A stretch of DNA of 64,000 bases from an uncultured Alphaproteobacteria bacterium (GTDB lineage: Bacteria; Pseudomonadota; Alphaproteobacteria; HIMB59; GCA-002718135): contig CACKNC010000003.1 of assembly GCA_902601455.1 (NCBI GenBank), positions 1-64,000 of the forward strand, in the 5' to 3' direction. A program made the translations under genes and the position numbers. The notes below the pieces were generated by a model. That model saw nothing but the letters and a program-made list of their open reading frames with translations, did no database searches and was not told the DNA's origin. Shown here piece by piece: positions 9,175 to 19,136 of the stretch (positions within the stretch are counted from its first letter, which is position 1; every line of letters begins with the position of its first letter).

Positions 9175-10962
9175 ATGCAAAATTTTAAAGAACAAATAAA
9201 TTCAGTTTTAAATTTATTCAATACCGGTGGAAAAAAAGAAGCGCTTAATAAATTAAACTATTTGCTATCTACAAATAAGGAAAATAAAAATTTATTATTT
9301 TTGCAGGCAAAAATTTACATAAGCTTAGATCAAATTGATAAGGCAAATATCAGCTTAAAGAATATCTTAAAAATTGATTTGAATAATTATGAAGCATTGA
9401 GTTTAATTTATTTAAATTACCTTAAAAATAATGAAATTGATTTAGCAAAAAAATATGTTGATAAATTGCTAGATATAAAAGATGACAATTATGTACATTT
9501 AAGAGACAAGGCTTACATTGAATACCTAAATAAAAACTATTTAGTTTCAGAAAAATATATTAGAAAAGCAATAAGCTATAACTCAGAGGAGGTTTTTGGA
9601 TTAAATATTTTTGGTTTATTATATTTAGAAAATAAGGAAACACTTAATGCAATCAAGCTATTTAAAAAAGCAATTTTAATTAACCCAAATTATACTGATA
9701 GTTACAATAATCTAGGTAAATGCTATATTGACTTGGAGAAACTAACTTTAGCCTACTTTAATTTCAAAAAAGCCTATAAAATTAATCCTAACTCTGATTT
9801 ACCCTTGGTAAATATTGCTAATATTTTATCATTAAAAGATAAAAATGATTTAGCCTTAAGGTTTTATGAGAAGGCAAAGCAAATCAACCCCCAAAATCAA
9901 CAAGTAGATGAAAATATAATTATATGTAATGTTAGATTAAAAAACTTTGAGTGGGTTGAAAAGAGATTTTTAAGTCAAGAAAAATTAGGTAATACAAGTA
10001 ATGAATTAAAATTGAGTTACTCTTATTTGCTTTTAAATAAAAAAAAGTTCGTCTCAGCATTTAATTATTTTGACGCAAGATTAAATACCAGAGAATTTCC
10101 TGAAAAAAATAAGTATCATTTCAATCTAACCAAAAATATAAATTTTAACAAAAATTTACAAACTGATAACAAGATACTTATTGTCAAAGAGCAGGGTGTT
10201 GGGGATGAAATACTATTTAGCAGTATTTATCAAGATTTGATTAAAAATAACTTTTCTAATGTAAAGATTGAGTGTGATGAAAGATTAATAAATATTTTTA
10301 AAAGATCATTTGATCGCATTGAATTTTTTCCTTATGGTCATTATTCTTCATCCCAAAATATTAATCAATTTGATAATATTTTATATGCTGGCAGTTTGGC
10401 AAAATTTTTTAGGCGAAGTGAAAGAAATTTTATTACCAAACCATTTATTAAAACCTCAGACGATTTAGATAGAAAATTTAATCAAACATTTAGCAACTTT
10501 AAAAACATAAAAAAAATTGGTGTATCGTGGAAAAGTGTTTTCAATATATTTGGTGGATTGAAATCTTTAAAGTTAAATGATTTTAAAAAAATATATTCAG
10601 ATAAAAGATTATTTTTTAATCTTCAATATGGAGACACTTATATAGAGGTTAAGAAATTTAAAGACAGCGGAAAAGATATTTTTAATTTTGATAATATAGA
10701 TTTGTTTAATGATTTTGATAGCCTTATTAGTATTTTGAAAAAATTAGATGTTTTTGTTACGGTAAGCAATTCAACTGCACATTTTGCTGGTGCGCTTGGA
10801 GTTCCCACCATATTAATCTGTCCAAAAAAATCATCTACTTATTATTATTGGGATTATGAAAATGGAAAAACACCCTGGTACAAAAGTATATCAATTATTA
10901 AATACAAATATTCACTTAATTATACAATGAAACTTGTAGATGAGTTAATAGATAAAATATAA
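9175..10962 (+). CDS. TPR protein with GT9/ADP-heptose-transferase-like C-terminal domain (copy 1)
   Basis: 595 residues. The N-terminal half is a string of about 8-9 TPR helices (for example NPNYTDSYNNLGKCYIDLEKL). The C-terminal half carries GT9-like signatures: KILIVKEQGVGDEILF near residue 340 and VTVSNSTAHFAGALGVPTILI near 530. A conserved YYYWDYENGKTPWY tail is shared with the next gene. Such TPR-transferase proteins are widespread in marine Alphaproteobacteria, probably glycosylating surface proteins or polysaccharide. The start is supported by alignment with the downstream paralogue, although it sits directly on a terminator. It overlaps the next start codon (TAATGG). Confidence 0.8.
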   Translation: MQNFKEQINSVLNLFNTGGKKEALNKLNYLLSTNKENKNLLFLQAKIYISLDQIDKANISLKNILKIDLNNYEALSLIYLNYLKNNEIDLAKKYVDKLLDIKDDNYVHLRDKAYIEYLNKNYLVSEKYIRKAISYNSEEVFGLNIFGLLYLENKETLNAIKLFKKAILINPNYTDSYNNLGKCYIDLEKLTLAYFNFKKAYKINPNSDLPLVNIANILSLKDKNDLALRFYEKAKQINPQNQQVDENIIICNVRLKNFEWVEKRFLSQEKLGNTSNELKLSYSYLLLNKKKFVSAFNYFDARLNTREFPEKNKYHFNLTKNINFNKNLQTDNKILIVKEQGVGDEILFSSIYQDLIKNNFSNVKIECDERLINIFKRSFDRIEFFPYGHYSSSQNINQFDNILYAGSLAKFFRRSERNFITKPFIKTSDDLDRKFNQTFSNFKNIKKIGVSWKSVFNIFGGLKSLKLNDFKKIYSDKRLFFNLQYGDTYIEVKKFKDSGKDIFNFDNIDLFNDFDSLISILKKLDVFVTVSNSTAHFAGALGVPTILICPKKSSTYYYWDYENGKTPWYKSISIIKYKYSLNYTMKLVDELIDKI

Positions 10963-12746
10963 TGGATATCTCTCATAAACTTAACTCCATTTTAAAAGAT
11001 TTTTATGCTGGAAACAAAGAGTCAGCATATAAAAAATTCAAAAAAATTTATCTTCAAAATAATAAGGATATTAAATTAAGGTATAATTTAGCTGTAATGC
11101 AACAAGAGTTAGGCTTACTGGATGAAGCTGAGGCTAATTACATATCTTTATTAGAAAATAATGATGAAACAAAATATAAAATCAATCTATATAATATTTA
11201 CATTAACAAAGGTTATTATCAAAAAGCATTAGACATAATAAATTCAATTCAGTTAAATAAATTATTTTTATTACAAGTAAACCAAGATAAAGCTTATATT
11301 TTATACTTATTAAAAAGTTATAAAGACTCAATAAATCAATGTTATAAGGTTTTAGAAATTGATAATAAAAATGTTAATGCACTAAATACTCTTGGTCTGT
11401 GTTTTTTACATTTAAAAAAATATGATGAGGCAGATAAGGCTCTTCTAAGTGCACTAAGCCTTGATAATAACAATATAAAAATACTTAATTCATTAGGAAG
11501 ATTAAAGCACGAATTAAGAATATCGAAAGAGGCAAAAACTTACTTTGAAAATGCTTTTAAATTGTACCCAAACAGTTTTGAAACTTTAAACAATATGGCT
11601 GGATTTTATTTAGAAGAAGGAGAGTACAAAAAGGCAATTGAATACTTTAAAAATGCTGAAAATCTTAAACCTAATAATCCCATTCTTTTAAATAATTTAG
11701 CAAAGACTTTAATGTGTCTTCATAAAATTAAAGAAGCAGAAAAACACTGTAGAAAAGCTATATCGATAGACCAAAATAATGATGAGTTTAAAAAAACATT
11801 ATCTTTAATTTTACTTAAAAAATATGATTTTAAAAATGCTTGGCTATATTTTGATGGTAGACTTGGTTTGTCAGATTTTAATGAAAAAAACCCTACACTC
11901 AAATTAATAGAAAATAAAATTCCAAAAAATAATATTTTAGATAAAAACTCAAAAATTCTGGTTTTAAGAGAGCAAGGAATCGGTGATGAAATTTTGTATG
12001 GAACTATGTATTCAGATTTATTAAATAGATTTCAAAATCTAGTTATTGAGTGTGATGAAAGATTAATACCTCTATTTAAAAATTCATTTAATTCTCATAA
12101 AGATAAATTTGTAAAACTAGGAACCTATTCATCTAATATTAATAGAGTAAATAATTTTGAATACATCATTTATGCTGGTAGCTTAGGAAAATATTTCAGG
12201 AATGATTTAAATTCTTTTTCACAAGATTCTTACTTAAAAAATATAGAAAACTATGAAGATTTGGAATTAGATAAAATATTAAATAAATTTAATGGCCTTA
12301 AAATTGGCATTTCTTGGAAAAGTTTTAAAAATAGGTATTCATCAGAGAAATCTATGTCACTTGATGATTTTAAAAATATATTTGAAATAAAAAATTCTTT
12401 AATTTTTAATTTACAGTATGGTGATGTAAAAAAAGAGATAGATTATTTTACAAAAAGGCAAAATTTAAAAATAATCACACTAAAAAGTTTAGACTTATTT
12501 AATAATTTTTCTGGTTTAGCCAATCTATTAAAGGAGCTAGATTTGTTTATTACTGTTAGTAACAGCACAGCTCATTTAGCAAGTGCTCTAGGTGTAAAAA
12601 CAATATTAATCAAACCTGAAAATCATGCTTCTTTTCATTATTGGGATTATGAAAATGGCAAAACTCCATGGTATAAATCTGTTAATATAATTTCAAAAGA
12701 AAACTTGAAAGACAATAAGTTTATAAATGATTTCTTTAAATCGTAA
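10962..12746 (+). CDS. TPR protein with GT9/ADP-heptose-transferase-like C-terminal domain (copy 2)
   Basis: 594 residues, a diverged tandem duplicate of the preceding gene with the same architecture. TPRs fill roughly the first 290 residues (for example NALNTLGLCFLHLKKYDEAD). A GT9-like domain follows, with ILVLREQGIGDEILY, ITVSNSTAHLASALGVKT and FHYWDYENGKTPWYKS. The start overlaps the previous stop, so the pair is translated from one message. Retention of both copies suggests distinct acceptors. Its 3' end overlaps the convergent glycosyltransferase by 11 bases. Confidence 0.8.
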   Translation: MDISHKLNSILKDFYAGNKESAYKKFKKIYLQNNKDIKLRYNLAVMQQELGLLDEAEANYISLLENNDETKYKINLYNIYINKGYYQKALDIINSIQLNKLFLLQVNQDKAYILYLLKSYKDSINQCYKVLEIDNKNVNALNTLGLCFLHLKKYDEADKALLSALSLDNNNIKILNSLGRLKHELRISKEAKTYFENAFKLYPNSFETLNNMAGFYLEEGEYKKAIEYFKNAENLKPNNPILLNNLAKTLMCLHKIKEAEKHCRKAISIDQNNDEFKKTLSLILLKKYDFKNAWLYFDGRLGLSDFNEKNPTLKLIENKIPKNNILDKNSKILVLREQGIGDEILYGTMYSDLLNRFQNLVIECDERLIPLFKNSFNSHKDKFVKLGTYSSNINRVNNFEYIIYAGSLGKYFRNDLNSFSQDSYLKNIENYEDLELDKILNKFNGLKIGISWKSFKNRYSSEKSMSLDDFKNIFEIKNSLIFNLQYGDVKKEIDYFTKRQNLKIITLKSLDLFNNFSGLANLLKELDLFITVSNSTAHLASALGVKTILIKPENHASFHYWDYENGKTPWYKSVNIISKENLKDNKFINDFFKS

Positions 12747-13434
12747 ATTTTTTTGTTAGATATTCATCTCTTTCGTTTATCCAATCTTTAGCAAACTCTA
12801 CATCTTGCCACTCATCAAACCACGGTCCTCCTCGGGTATAATGAACTGCATATGGAGATTTGTTATTATGACCTGATGTCCATCCCTCTAGCCAATTCCA
12901 TCTTTCATCCAATGAACCTATCTCGTCATCCTCTAACCATTTAAACTGATGTAAAAAAGCACCTGTTTCTCTGTTAACTAAATCGGGCGAAAGAGTTTTG
13001 TTTTTAGAATGTGAACAATTAAATAAAATAAAACTTGACCAATTTTTTCTTGGATAAATAGTTTGTTTTTGACCATCCATCTTATGTTTTTCTTTAGGTG
13101 TATAATCATGTTTGACACAATATACTGCCTTTGTTTCATCCAAGTTTTCAGTAATTTTAGCTATATCATCCAAAAAAATGAAATCACAATCACAAAATAC
13201 TGCCCAGCCTTTAAAGTTCATTAATGCAGGAACCAAAAATCTTGAATAGGTAAACTGTGTTGATGCTAATGGATCAATATCTCTATAATAAAATTTTTTG
13301 GCTACTAATTCATCTAACTTTAATGAAAAAATTTTTACGTTTATTGAAGCTCTTTTAAGTATAGAATATTTACACACCCTATATGCAATATCTTCTTTAG
13401 AATCATAACCAACAAAACATGTTAAGTTTTTCAT
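12736..13434 (-). CDS. GT8-like nucleotide-diphospho-sugar transferase
   Basis: 232 residues. A GT-A type metal-binding motif is visible in FCDCDFIFLDDI near residue 80, after TQFTYSRFLVPALM. The C-terminus has the HYTRGGPWFDEW motif that closes the active site in related transferases. The start was moved to ATG 13434 (MKNLTCFVGYDSKE), because the track ORF runs into hemY and this Met lies 3 bases past the hemY stop. It is probably a surface-glycan enzyme given the TPR-transferase pair opposite it. Donor and acceptor unknown. Confidence 0.72.
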   Translation of the reverse strand: MKNLTCFVGYDSKEDIAYRVCKYSILKRASINVKIFSLKLDELVAKKFYYRDIDPLASTQFTYSRFLVPALMNFKGWAVFCDCDFIFLDDIAKITENLDETKAVYCVKHDYTPKEKHKMDGQKQTIYPRKNWSSFILFNCSHSKNKTLSPDLVNRETGAFLHQFKWLEDDEIGSLDERWNWLEGWTSGHNNKSPYAVHYTRGGPWFDEWQDVEFAKDWINERDEYLTKKFTI

Positions 13435-13436
13435 AA

Positions 13437-14732
13437 TTACAATACGCTTAACATTTTTGGCTGCATCCATTCAAGAGAATTAAAGTGACCGGACTCAGAT
13501 AGTGCGGACCAATTTTTTTGAGGGTTATTTGTGTATTTACAAACCCAGTAATAATCGAAACCAGCATTGTTAGCTCTTAGTTTCCAACCTTCACTTTTTT
13601 GAATATCATTAAATTCTCCTAACTCAATTTCAGACATAAACAAACAAATTTCTCTTGAAGGATTTGATCCGATTATTCCTTTTATATTATCTCGAGCTAC
13701 GGACCAATCGTTAAAATAAATTGCAAAATCAATTAATAATTTTTTTGACTCTTCATTGCTTTGGTTTTTAGAAATTATAATTTTTATAGATTCTATTTGA
13801 TTAATTTTATTCTCTTTTAAAACCTCAGTTATTGATGATCTAAGTAAGCCACTTGGATTTTGACTCCAGTATTTCTTCAAAACTTTTAGAGCTTTAAAAC
13901 TATTATTAGCTGTAAATAACATCTGAGCATACAATTTAATATATGGAGAAAAATCACCTTTATAAGAAATTGCTTTTTCAATTAATTTAGTTGCTTCTTT
14001 TAAATCACTTTTCATTTTAATTTTTGCAATTTCATAAAAAGCTATTGATTTATTTTCAAATGCCTCATCTTTTTTTATAATTTTATTTGAATACGCTCTA
14101 TCTGTAATATTAATTAATTGATTCCAATTTTTTGTTTTAGCAATTACATTTAATAATGTGTGATAAAGTTTTTCAATTCTTGGGTTTAATAAAAATAATT
14201 TTTCACCATAAACAAAAGCATGGTGATAATCTTGTTCTTTTAAACTTTGTTCCATGAGCCCTCTATAACCAAGTGTTTTTGTTTTATCATTTTTTACCAT
14301 TAGGTCATATATACCAACTAATTCATTTGATTTTTTCTCGATTTTAAGTATTTCAGATTGTAGGAGTAAATTAAGACTTGTTTCTTCCTTTAATATCCCC
14401 TTCATCTTTCTGGCTGAATTTATTGCAGCTTTATTATCCTTATTTAGTAAAGCAATCATTGACTCAACAAAAAAGTCGTATCCTTTTTGTGTTCTAGCTA
14501 ATTTATTGGCAAGAGAATATTTTTGAAAAACAAATTTTGTTTTAAAATAAATAAAATTAATCAAGACCACTATCGTAATCAAAATAGAAAAGACTATTAT
14601 CAATAGATTTGAGCTAAAATTGTAACTAAAATCACCTATATCAAAAGATATATTAAAAGAATTTATTATTAAAAATATTGTGACTGATAGTATTATAATT
14701 AGTTGTAGTAAAATTATTAAAAATCTTAACAT
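13437..14732 (-). CDS. hemY: HemY-like TPR inner-membrane protein
   Basis: 431 residues. Two N-terminal membrane helices (about 1-30 and 42-65) are followed by the HemY_N motif region and TPR-like helices (ALLNKDNKAAINSARKM). The protein sits beside a mitofilin-like gene near tsaD, the usual alphaproteobacterial neighbourhood. The C-terminal rubredoxin-like ending normally has two CxxC pairs; here only WVC remains and the rest reads NPQKNW-S-LSES-HFNSLEW, so the metal site is lost. Biochemical role of alphaproteobacterial HemY is unclear; no hem biosynthesis gene is adjacent here. Confidence 0.8.
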   Translation of the reverse strand: MLRFLIILLQLIIILSVTIFLIINSFNISFDIGDFSYNFSSNLLIIVFSILITIVVLINFIYFKTKFVFQKYSLANKLARTQKGYDFFVESMIALLNKDNKAAINSARKMKGILKEETSLNLLLQSEILKIEKKSNELVGIYDLMVKNDKTKTLGYRGLMEQSLKEQDYHHAFVYGEKLFLLNPRIEKLYHTLLNVIAKTKNWNQLINITDRAYSNKIIKKDEAFENKSIAFYEIAKIKMKSDLKEATKLIEKAISYKGDFSPYIKLYAQMLFTANNSFKALKVLKKYWSQNPSGLLRSSITEVLKENKINQIESIKIIISKNQSNEESKKLLIDFAIYFNDWSVARDNIKGIIGSNPSREICLFMSEIELGEFNDIQKSEGWKLRANNAGFDYYWVCKYTNNPQKNWSALSESGHFNSLEWMQPKMLSVL

Positions 14733-15617
14733 CTAACTAACTTTGTTAATTAATTTCATAAAATCTAATGCAATTTGGATCTGTTTTAATGTTTCTGAGA
14801 AATAAGTTTGATGATCTTTAATAGTAACAATTTTTGCATAAGACATTTTATAGCTTCTCTCTTCTATAAGAATACTAATTTCTTTTAATACAAGAGTTTG
14901 ATTGTTCTTTATAGTATTTGTTTTTGATGGCTGTATTGCAACAAAATTCATTACAGATTTGGTAATAATATTATTGAGTTTATTGTTAAATTTTTCCTTT
15001 AAATATAAGTCTAATTCCCTAAAATAAATGTCTTTTAAATATTTATTACCTCTATAATTTTTCGATTTTATTAAATTTAATTTTTCAAATATGTGCTGGT
15101 TATTGTTATTATTTAAATTTTGCAAGATATCTAATTCTTCACTAAAATCTAAACTATTTTCAAATTTATAATTAATTAGCTTTGTTATCTCTTTTTTGTT
15201 TTTATCAATAACTGGATTCAAAATGTTATTGGATGAACTTTTATTTAACTCTGAAGTATTTACTATTTTAATCTCTTTTAATATTCCTGAAATATTTTTA
15301 AGATTTTGATCAAGCTCTCCTATTTTGTTATTTAATAATACAATTTCTTTGGATTGATCAGAGTTGTTAATGCCTTGAATAGATATTTTAATTTCTTCGA
15401 TCGAATTTTCAGTAAATTCAATTTTTTCATATAATTTAGATAATTTTTGCTCATTTTGGTCTAGTTTATTTAAAAGTTCTAATTTTTGATTGTCAGATGT
15501 TTCTTGATTCTTAAAACTAACATAAAAAATATATCCAAAAATTAATATTATAAATAACAATATAAAAGATGTGCTTAGTTTTGAGAAAATATATAAATAA
15601 TCAAGTGTTTTTTTCAT
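14733..15617 (-). CDS. Mitofilin (Mic60)-like inner-membrane protein
   Basis: 294 residues. One transmembrane helix (about 14-35) is followed by a long coiled coil (residues 40-115) and a C-terminal helical domain, the layout of bacterial Mic60/COG4223 proteins. The assignment rests on architecture plus position immediately upstream of hemY on the same strand; sequence similarity is too weak to call by eye. In other Alphaproteobacteria hemD (and hemC) usually precede this gene. Here they are absent and the divergent neighbour is tsaD. Expected role is shaping or tethering the inner membrane to the outer membrane. Confidence 0.62.
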   Translation of the reverse strand: MKKTLDYLYIFSKLSTSFILLFIILIFGYIFYVSFKNQETSDNQKLELLNKLDQNEQKLSKLYEKIEFTENSIEEIKISIQGINNSDQSKEIVLLNNKIGELDQNLKNISGILKEIKIVNTSELNKSSSNNILNPVIDKNKKEITKLINYKFENSLDFSEELDILQNLNNNNNQHIFEKLNLIKSKNYRGNKYLKDIYFRELDLYLKEKFNNKLNNIITKSVMNFVAIQPSKTNTIKNNQTLVLKEISILIEERSYKMSYAKIVTIKDHQTYFSETLKQIQIALDFMKLINKVS

Positions 15618-15678
15618 TAAGACTTTTTATCATTATTGTTCAGTTGTTTAACAGAAGAAATTAATATACGAAAAAAAT

Positions 15679-16677
15679 ATGCTTGTTTTTTCTGTTGAAA
15701 CCTCTTGTGACGAAACATCAGTTTGCATAATGAAGGAAGATAAGACTATTATTTCTCATATTGTTTATTCACAAGAAATTCATCAAAAACATGGGGGTGT
15801 AGTGCCTGAATTAGCCTCAAGAGCCCATCTTGAGATAATTCAAGATATTACCCAAAGAGCTTTTATAGAATCAGGTATATCATTAAGAGAGATTGATTTG
15901 TTTTCTGCCACATGTGGACCGGGTTTAATTGGAGGTTTGCTAATAGGATCTACTTTTACAAAATCACTATCAATTGGAACTGGTAAGCCATTTGTTCCTA
16001 TTAATCATTTAGAGGGACATATTTTATCTAGCTTTTACAATAATGAAATTAAGTTTCCACATTTATGCCTTCTAATAACTGGTGGTCATACACAAATATA
16101 TTTTTTAAAAGACTTAAATAATATAAAATTAATAGGTGAAACAATAGATGATGCAATAGGAGAAGCATTTGATAAAGTTGCTAAAATATTGGGCCTTTCT
16201 TATCCTGGTGGTCAAGAAATTGAAAAAAAAGCATTAAAGGGTGATGAAAGTTATTTTAAGCTTCCCCTTCCTTTAGTCAAGGAAGATAATTTTAACTTTT
16301 CATTTTCAGGACTAAAAACCTCGATTAACTTAATGGCAAAAAAAAATATAGTTGATGAGGCATTTATTAAAAATATTTCAGCATCTTTTCAAAAATGTTT
16401 AGGTACTATTCTTGTTTCAAAATTAAATAAGGCTATTAAAGAATTTTACAAAGATACTTCTAAAAATTTAACAGTGTCAGTTGTTGGTGGTGTAGCAAAT
16501 AATGATTATTTAAAAAAATGTTTTAAAAACACCGAAAAAAAAGAAAATATCAAATTTATTTACCCACCAAAATATATGATGAATGATAATGCCGCAATGA
16601 TTGCGTGGGCAACTATTTTAAAGCAGACAAATAATCACGATCTTTACTTTAGGCCAAGTCCAAGATTAACGATTTAA
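15679..16677 (+). CDS. tsaD: tRNA N6-adenosine threonylcarbamoyltransferase
   Basis: Catalytic subunit of the t6A37 tRNA modification complex that transfers threonylcarbamoyl to A37 of ANN-decoding tRNAs. 332 residues with the ASKHA start SVETSCDETSV, the metal histidines in NHLEGHILSS, GGHTQIYF, SYPGGQEIEKKA, the FSFSGLKTS loop and the terminal NDNAAMIAWA aspartate. All key residues are present. It is divergent from the mitofilin-like gene with about 60 bases between them. gpsA, which often follows tsaD, is absent here. Confidence 0.96.
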   Translation: MLVFSVETSCDETSVCIMKEDKTIISHIVYSQEIHQKHGGVVPELASRAHLEIIQDITQRAFIESGISLREIDLFSATCGPGLIGGLLIGSTFTKSLSIGTGKPFVPINHLEGHILSSFYNNEIKFPHLCLLITGGHTQIYFLKDLNNIKLIGETIDDAIGEAFDKVAKILGLSYPGGQEIEKKALKGDESYFKLPLPLVKEDNFNFSFSGLKTSINLMAKKNIVDEAFIKNISASFQKCLGTILVSKLNKAIKEFYKDTSKNLTVSVVGGVANNDYLKKCFKNTEKKENIKFIYPPKYMMNDNAAMIAWATILKQTNNHDLYFRPSPRLTI

Positions 16678-16723
16678 TCAAGTAATTTTTGACATGAGAA
16701 ATATAAATATTTAATATAAGTTA

Positions 16724-17140
16724 ATGAAAATTAAATATTGGTTATTAAAATCAGAACCATCAACATGGTCTTGGGATGACCAAATTAAGTCAGGTATAGA
16801 CATGTGGGATGGTGTAAGAAATTATCAAGCAAGAAACAATTTAATGTCTATGAAGAAAAAAGATCTTTGTTTTTTTTATCACTCAGTTTCTGAAAAACTA
16901 ATAATTGGAATTGTTGAAGTAATAAAAGAATACTATCCAGATCCTACTGATAAAACTGAAAGATTTGTTGTTGTAGATGTGAAGGCAAAGAAAAAGCTAA
17001 AAAGACCAGTTTCGCTTAATGAAATAAAATCAACTCCAAAGCTATCAAACATTGCTCTAATTAAACAATCAAGATTGTCGGTAATGCCATTAACAAAAAA
17101 TGAGTGGGATACTATTATAAAAATTTCAGAAATAAATTAA
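16724..17140 (+). CDS. EVE domain-containing protein
   Basis: 138 residues forming a complete EVE (PUA-like) domain. The start YWLLKSEPSTWSWDDQ, the WDGVRNYQARNNL pocket and VVDVKAKKKLKRPVSLNEIK match the family throughout. EVE proteins bind modified nucleobases in DNA or RNA; stand-alone forms near tsaD are common in Proteobacteria and probably relate to RNA. No nuclease domain is attached. Confidence 0.9.
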   Translation: MKIKYWLLKSEPSTWSWDDQIKSGIDMWDGVRNYQARNNLMSMKKKDLCFFYHSVSEKLIIGIVEVIKEYYPDPTDKTERFVVVDVKAKKKLKRPVSLNEIKSTPKLSNIALIKQSRLSVMPLTKNEWDTIIKISEIN

Positions 17141-17212
17141 TAAACTCAATTTTATTGTTTATTTAAAATAAAAGATTGAATTTTCATAATTTTAGAATTA
17201 GTTTATCTTTGT

Positions 17213-19135
17213 ATGGAAATAAAAGAAAACTGGATAAAACAAGCTAAGGTTGACTCAGAGACCTATAAAAAAAAATATAAAAACTCTATAGAAGATAATG
17301 ACGGATTTTGGAGAAAAGAAGGCAAAAGAATAGATTGGATAAATAACTATACGAAAATCAAAGATATTAAATACTCTAGAGATGAGGTTAATATAAAGTG
17401 GTATTATGATGGTACTCTTAATGTTTCATATAATTGTATTGATCGACATGCAAAAAATAATCCTGATAGGATTGCAATAATATGGGAAGGGGATGACCCA
17501 AATAATGTTAAAAAAATTAGTTATAAAGAATTATTAACTAATGTTTCAAAGGCGGCAAATGTTCTTAAAAAACTAGGTGTCAAAAAGGGTGATAGGGTAA
17601 CAATTTATTTAACAATGATTCCTGAGCTTGCATATATGATGCTTGCATGTGCTAGAATTGGTGCAGTACATTCAATTATTTTTGGTGGTTTTTCAGCAGA
17701 CTCTATATCTGGAAGAATATTAGATTGTAAATCAGAATTCATCATAACAGCAGATGAGGGTGTTAGAGGTGGCAAAAATATTCCTCTAAAAAATATTACT
17801 GATAAAGCTTTAGAAAGTTGTCCGGGAGTAAAAAAATGCCTTGTAGTGAAAAGAACGGGGGGAAATATTAATTTAGTTGAAGGCCGTGATGTTTTTTATA
17901 ATGATCTAGTTAAGGATGTTGATGAAGTTTGTGAACCTGAAGTAATGTCAGCAGAAGACCCTTTATTCATTCTTTACACCTCTGGGTCCACAGGAAAACC
18001 AAAAGGTGTTCTCCATACATCTGGTGGTTATTTGGTCTATGCATCGATGACTCATGAATATATTTTTAATTACAACCAAAATGATATTTATTGGTGTACG
18101 GCTGATATTGGGTGGGTAACTGGCCATAGTTATATTATCTATGGTCCACTAAGTAATGGAGCAACAACATTAATGTTTGAAGGCGTTCCAAATTATCCAG
18201 ACTTTTCAAGATTTTGGCAAATTATAGATAAACATCAAGTAAATATTTTTTACACTGCACCAACCGCAATTAGAGCTCTTATGAGAGAAGGGGATAAATA
18301 TGTAACTAAAACTAAAAGATCTTCTCTAAAACTATTAGGTACAGTTGGTGAACCGATAAATCCGGAAGCATGGAATTGGTATTATGAAATTGTAGGAAAC
18401 TCTAAATCACCAATTGTTGACACATGGTGGCAAACCGAAACAGGTGGTATTTTAATTTCTCCCCAGACAGGAGCTATTAAACTCAAACCCGGTTCAGCCT
18501 CAAAACCTTTCTATGGTATCGAGCCAATTATTGTAGATAAAAAAGGAATGGTTTTAGAGGGAGAATGTGAGGGAATGTTATGTATAAATAAATCTTGGCC
18601 TGGTCAAATGCGAACAGTATATGGTGATCACCAAAGATTTATTGATACTTATTTTTCACAATTCGATGGTAAGTATTTTACTGGGGATGGCTGTAAACGA
18701 GATAGTGATGGTTACTACTGGATTACAGGCAGGGTAGATGACGTTATAATAGTTTCTGGTCATAATTTAGGAACAGCTGAAATTGAAAGTGCATTCGTGA
18801 GTCATCCAAAAGTTTCTGAGGCAGCTGTTGTTGGTTATCCACATGAAATAAAAGGAAATGGACTTTATTGTTATGTTTCACTTAAAGTTGGGGAGAAATA
18901 CACGGAAAATCTCAAAGATGAATTAAAACAAGTAGTTAGAAAAAAGATTGGACCAATTGCAACTCCAGATTTAATACATTTTACAGCAGGATTACCAAAA
19001 ACCAGATCAGGAAAAATTATGAGAAGAATTCTTAGAAAAATTGCAGCTAATGAGCATGAGCAACTTGGTGATACAACCACTTTAGCTGACCCAAGTGTTG
19101 TTAAGGAATTAGTTGAGAATCGATTAAACAAATAA
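17213..19135 (+). CDS. acs: Acetyl-CoA synthetase (AMP-forming)
   Basis: 640 residues converting acetate, ATP and CoA to acetyl-CoA. The A3 P-loop [16 protein letters not shown]5 TWWQTETGG, the [20 protein letters not shown] hinge and the C-terminal catalytic lysine in [13 protein letters not shown] are intact. The last is also the acetylation-controlled lysine in homologues. The N-terminal ACAS domain ends in the usual [13 protein letters not shown]. It is a stand-alone gene that ends 2 bases from the convergent tdk stop. Confidence 0.97.
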   Translation: MEIKENWIKQAKVDSETYKKKYKNSIEDNDGFWRKEGKRIDWINNYTKIKDIKYSRDEVNIKWYYDGTLNVSYNCIDRHAKNNPDRIAIIWEGDDPNNVKKISYKELLTNVSKAANVLKKLGVKKGDRVTIYLTMIPELAYMMLACARIGAVHSIIFGGFSADSISGRILDCKSEFIITADEGVRGGKNIPLKNITDKALESCPGVKKCLVVKRTGGNINLVEGRDVFYNDLVKDVDEVCEPEVMSAEDPLFILYTSGSTGKPKGVLHTSGGYLVYASMTHEYIFNYNQNDIYWCTADIGWVTGHSYIIYGPLSNGATTLMFEGVPNYPDFSRFWQIIDKHQVNIFYTAPTAIRALMREGDKYVTKTKRSSLKLLGTVGEPINPEAWNWYYEIVGNSKSPIVDTWWQTETGGILISPQTGAIKLKPGSASKPFYGIEPIIVDKKGMVLEGECEGMLCINKSWPGQMRTVYGDHQRFIDTYFSQFDGKYFTGDGCKRDSDGYYWITGRVDDVIIVSGHNLGTAEIESAFVSHPKVSEAAVVGYPHEIKGNGLYCYVSLKVGEKYTENLKDELKQVVRKKIGPIATPDLIHFTAGLPKTRSGKIMRRILRKIAANEHEQLGDTTTLADPSVVKELVENRLNK

Positions 19136-19136
19136 A

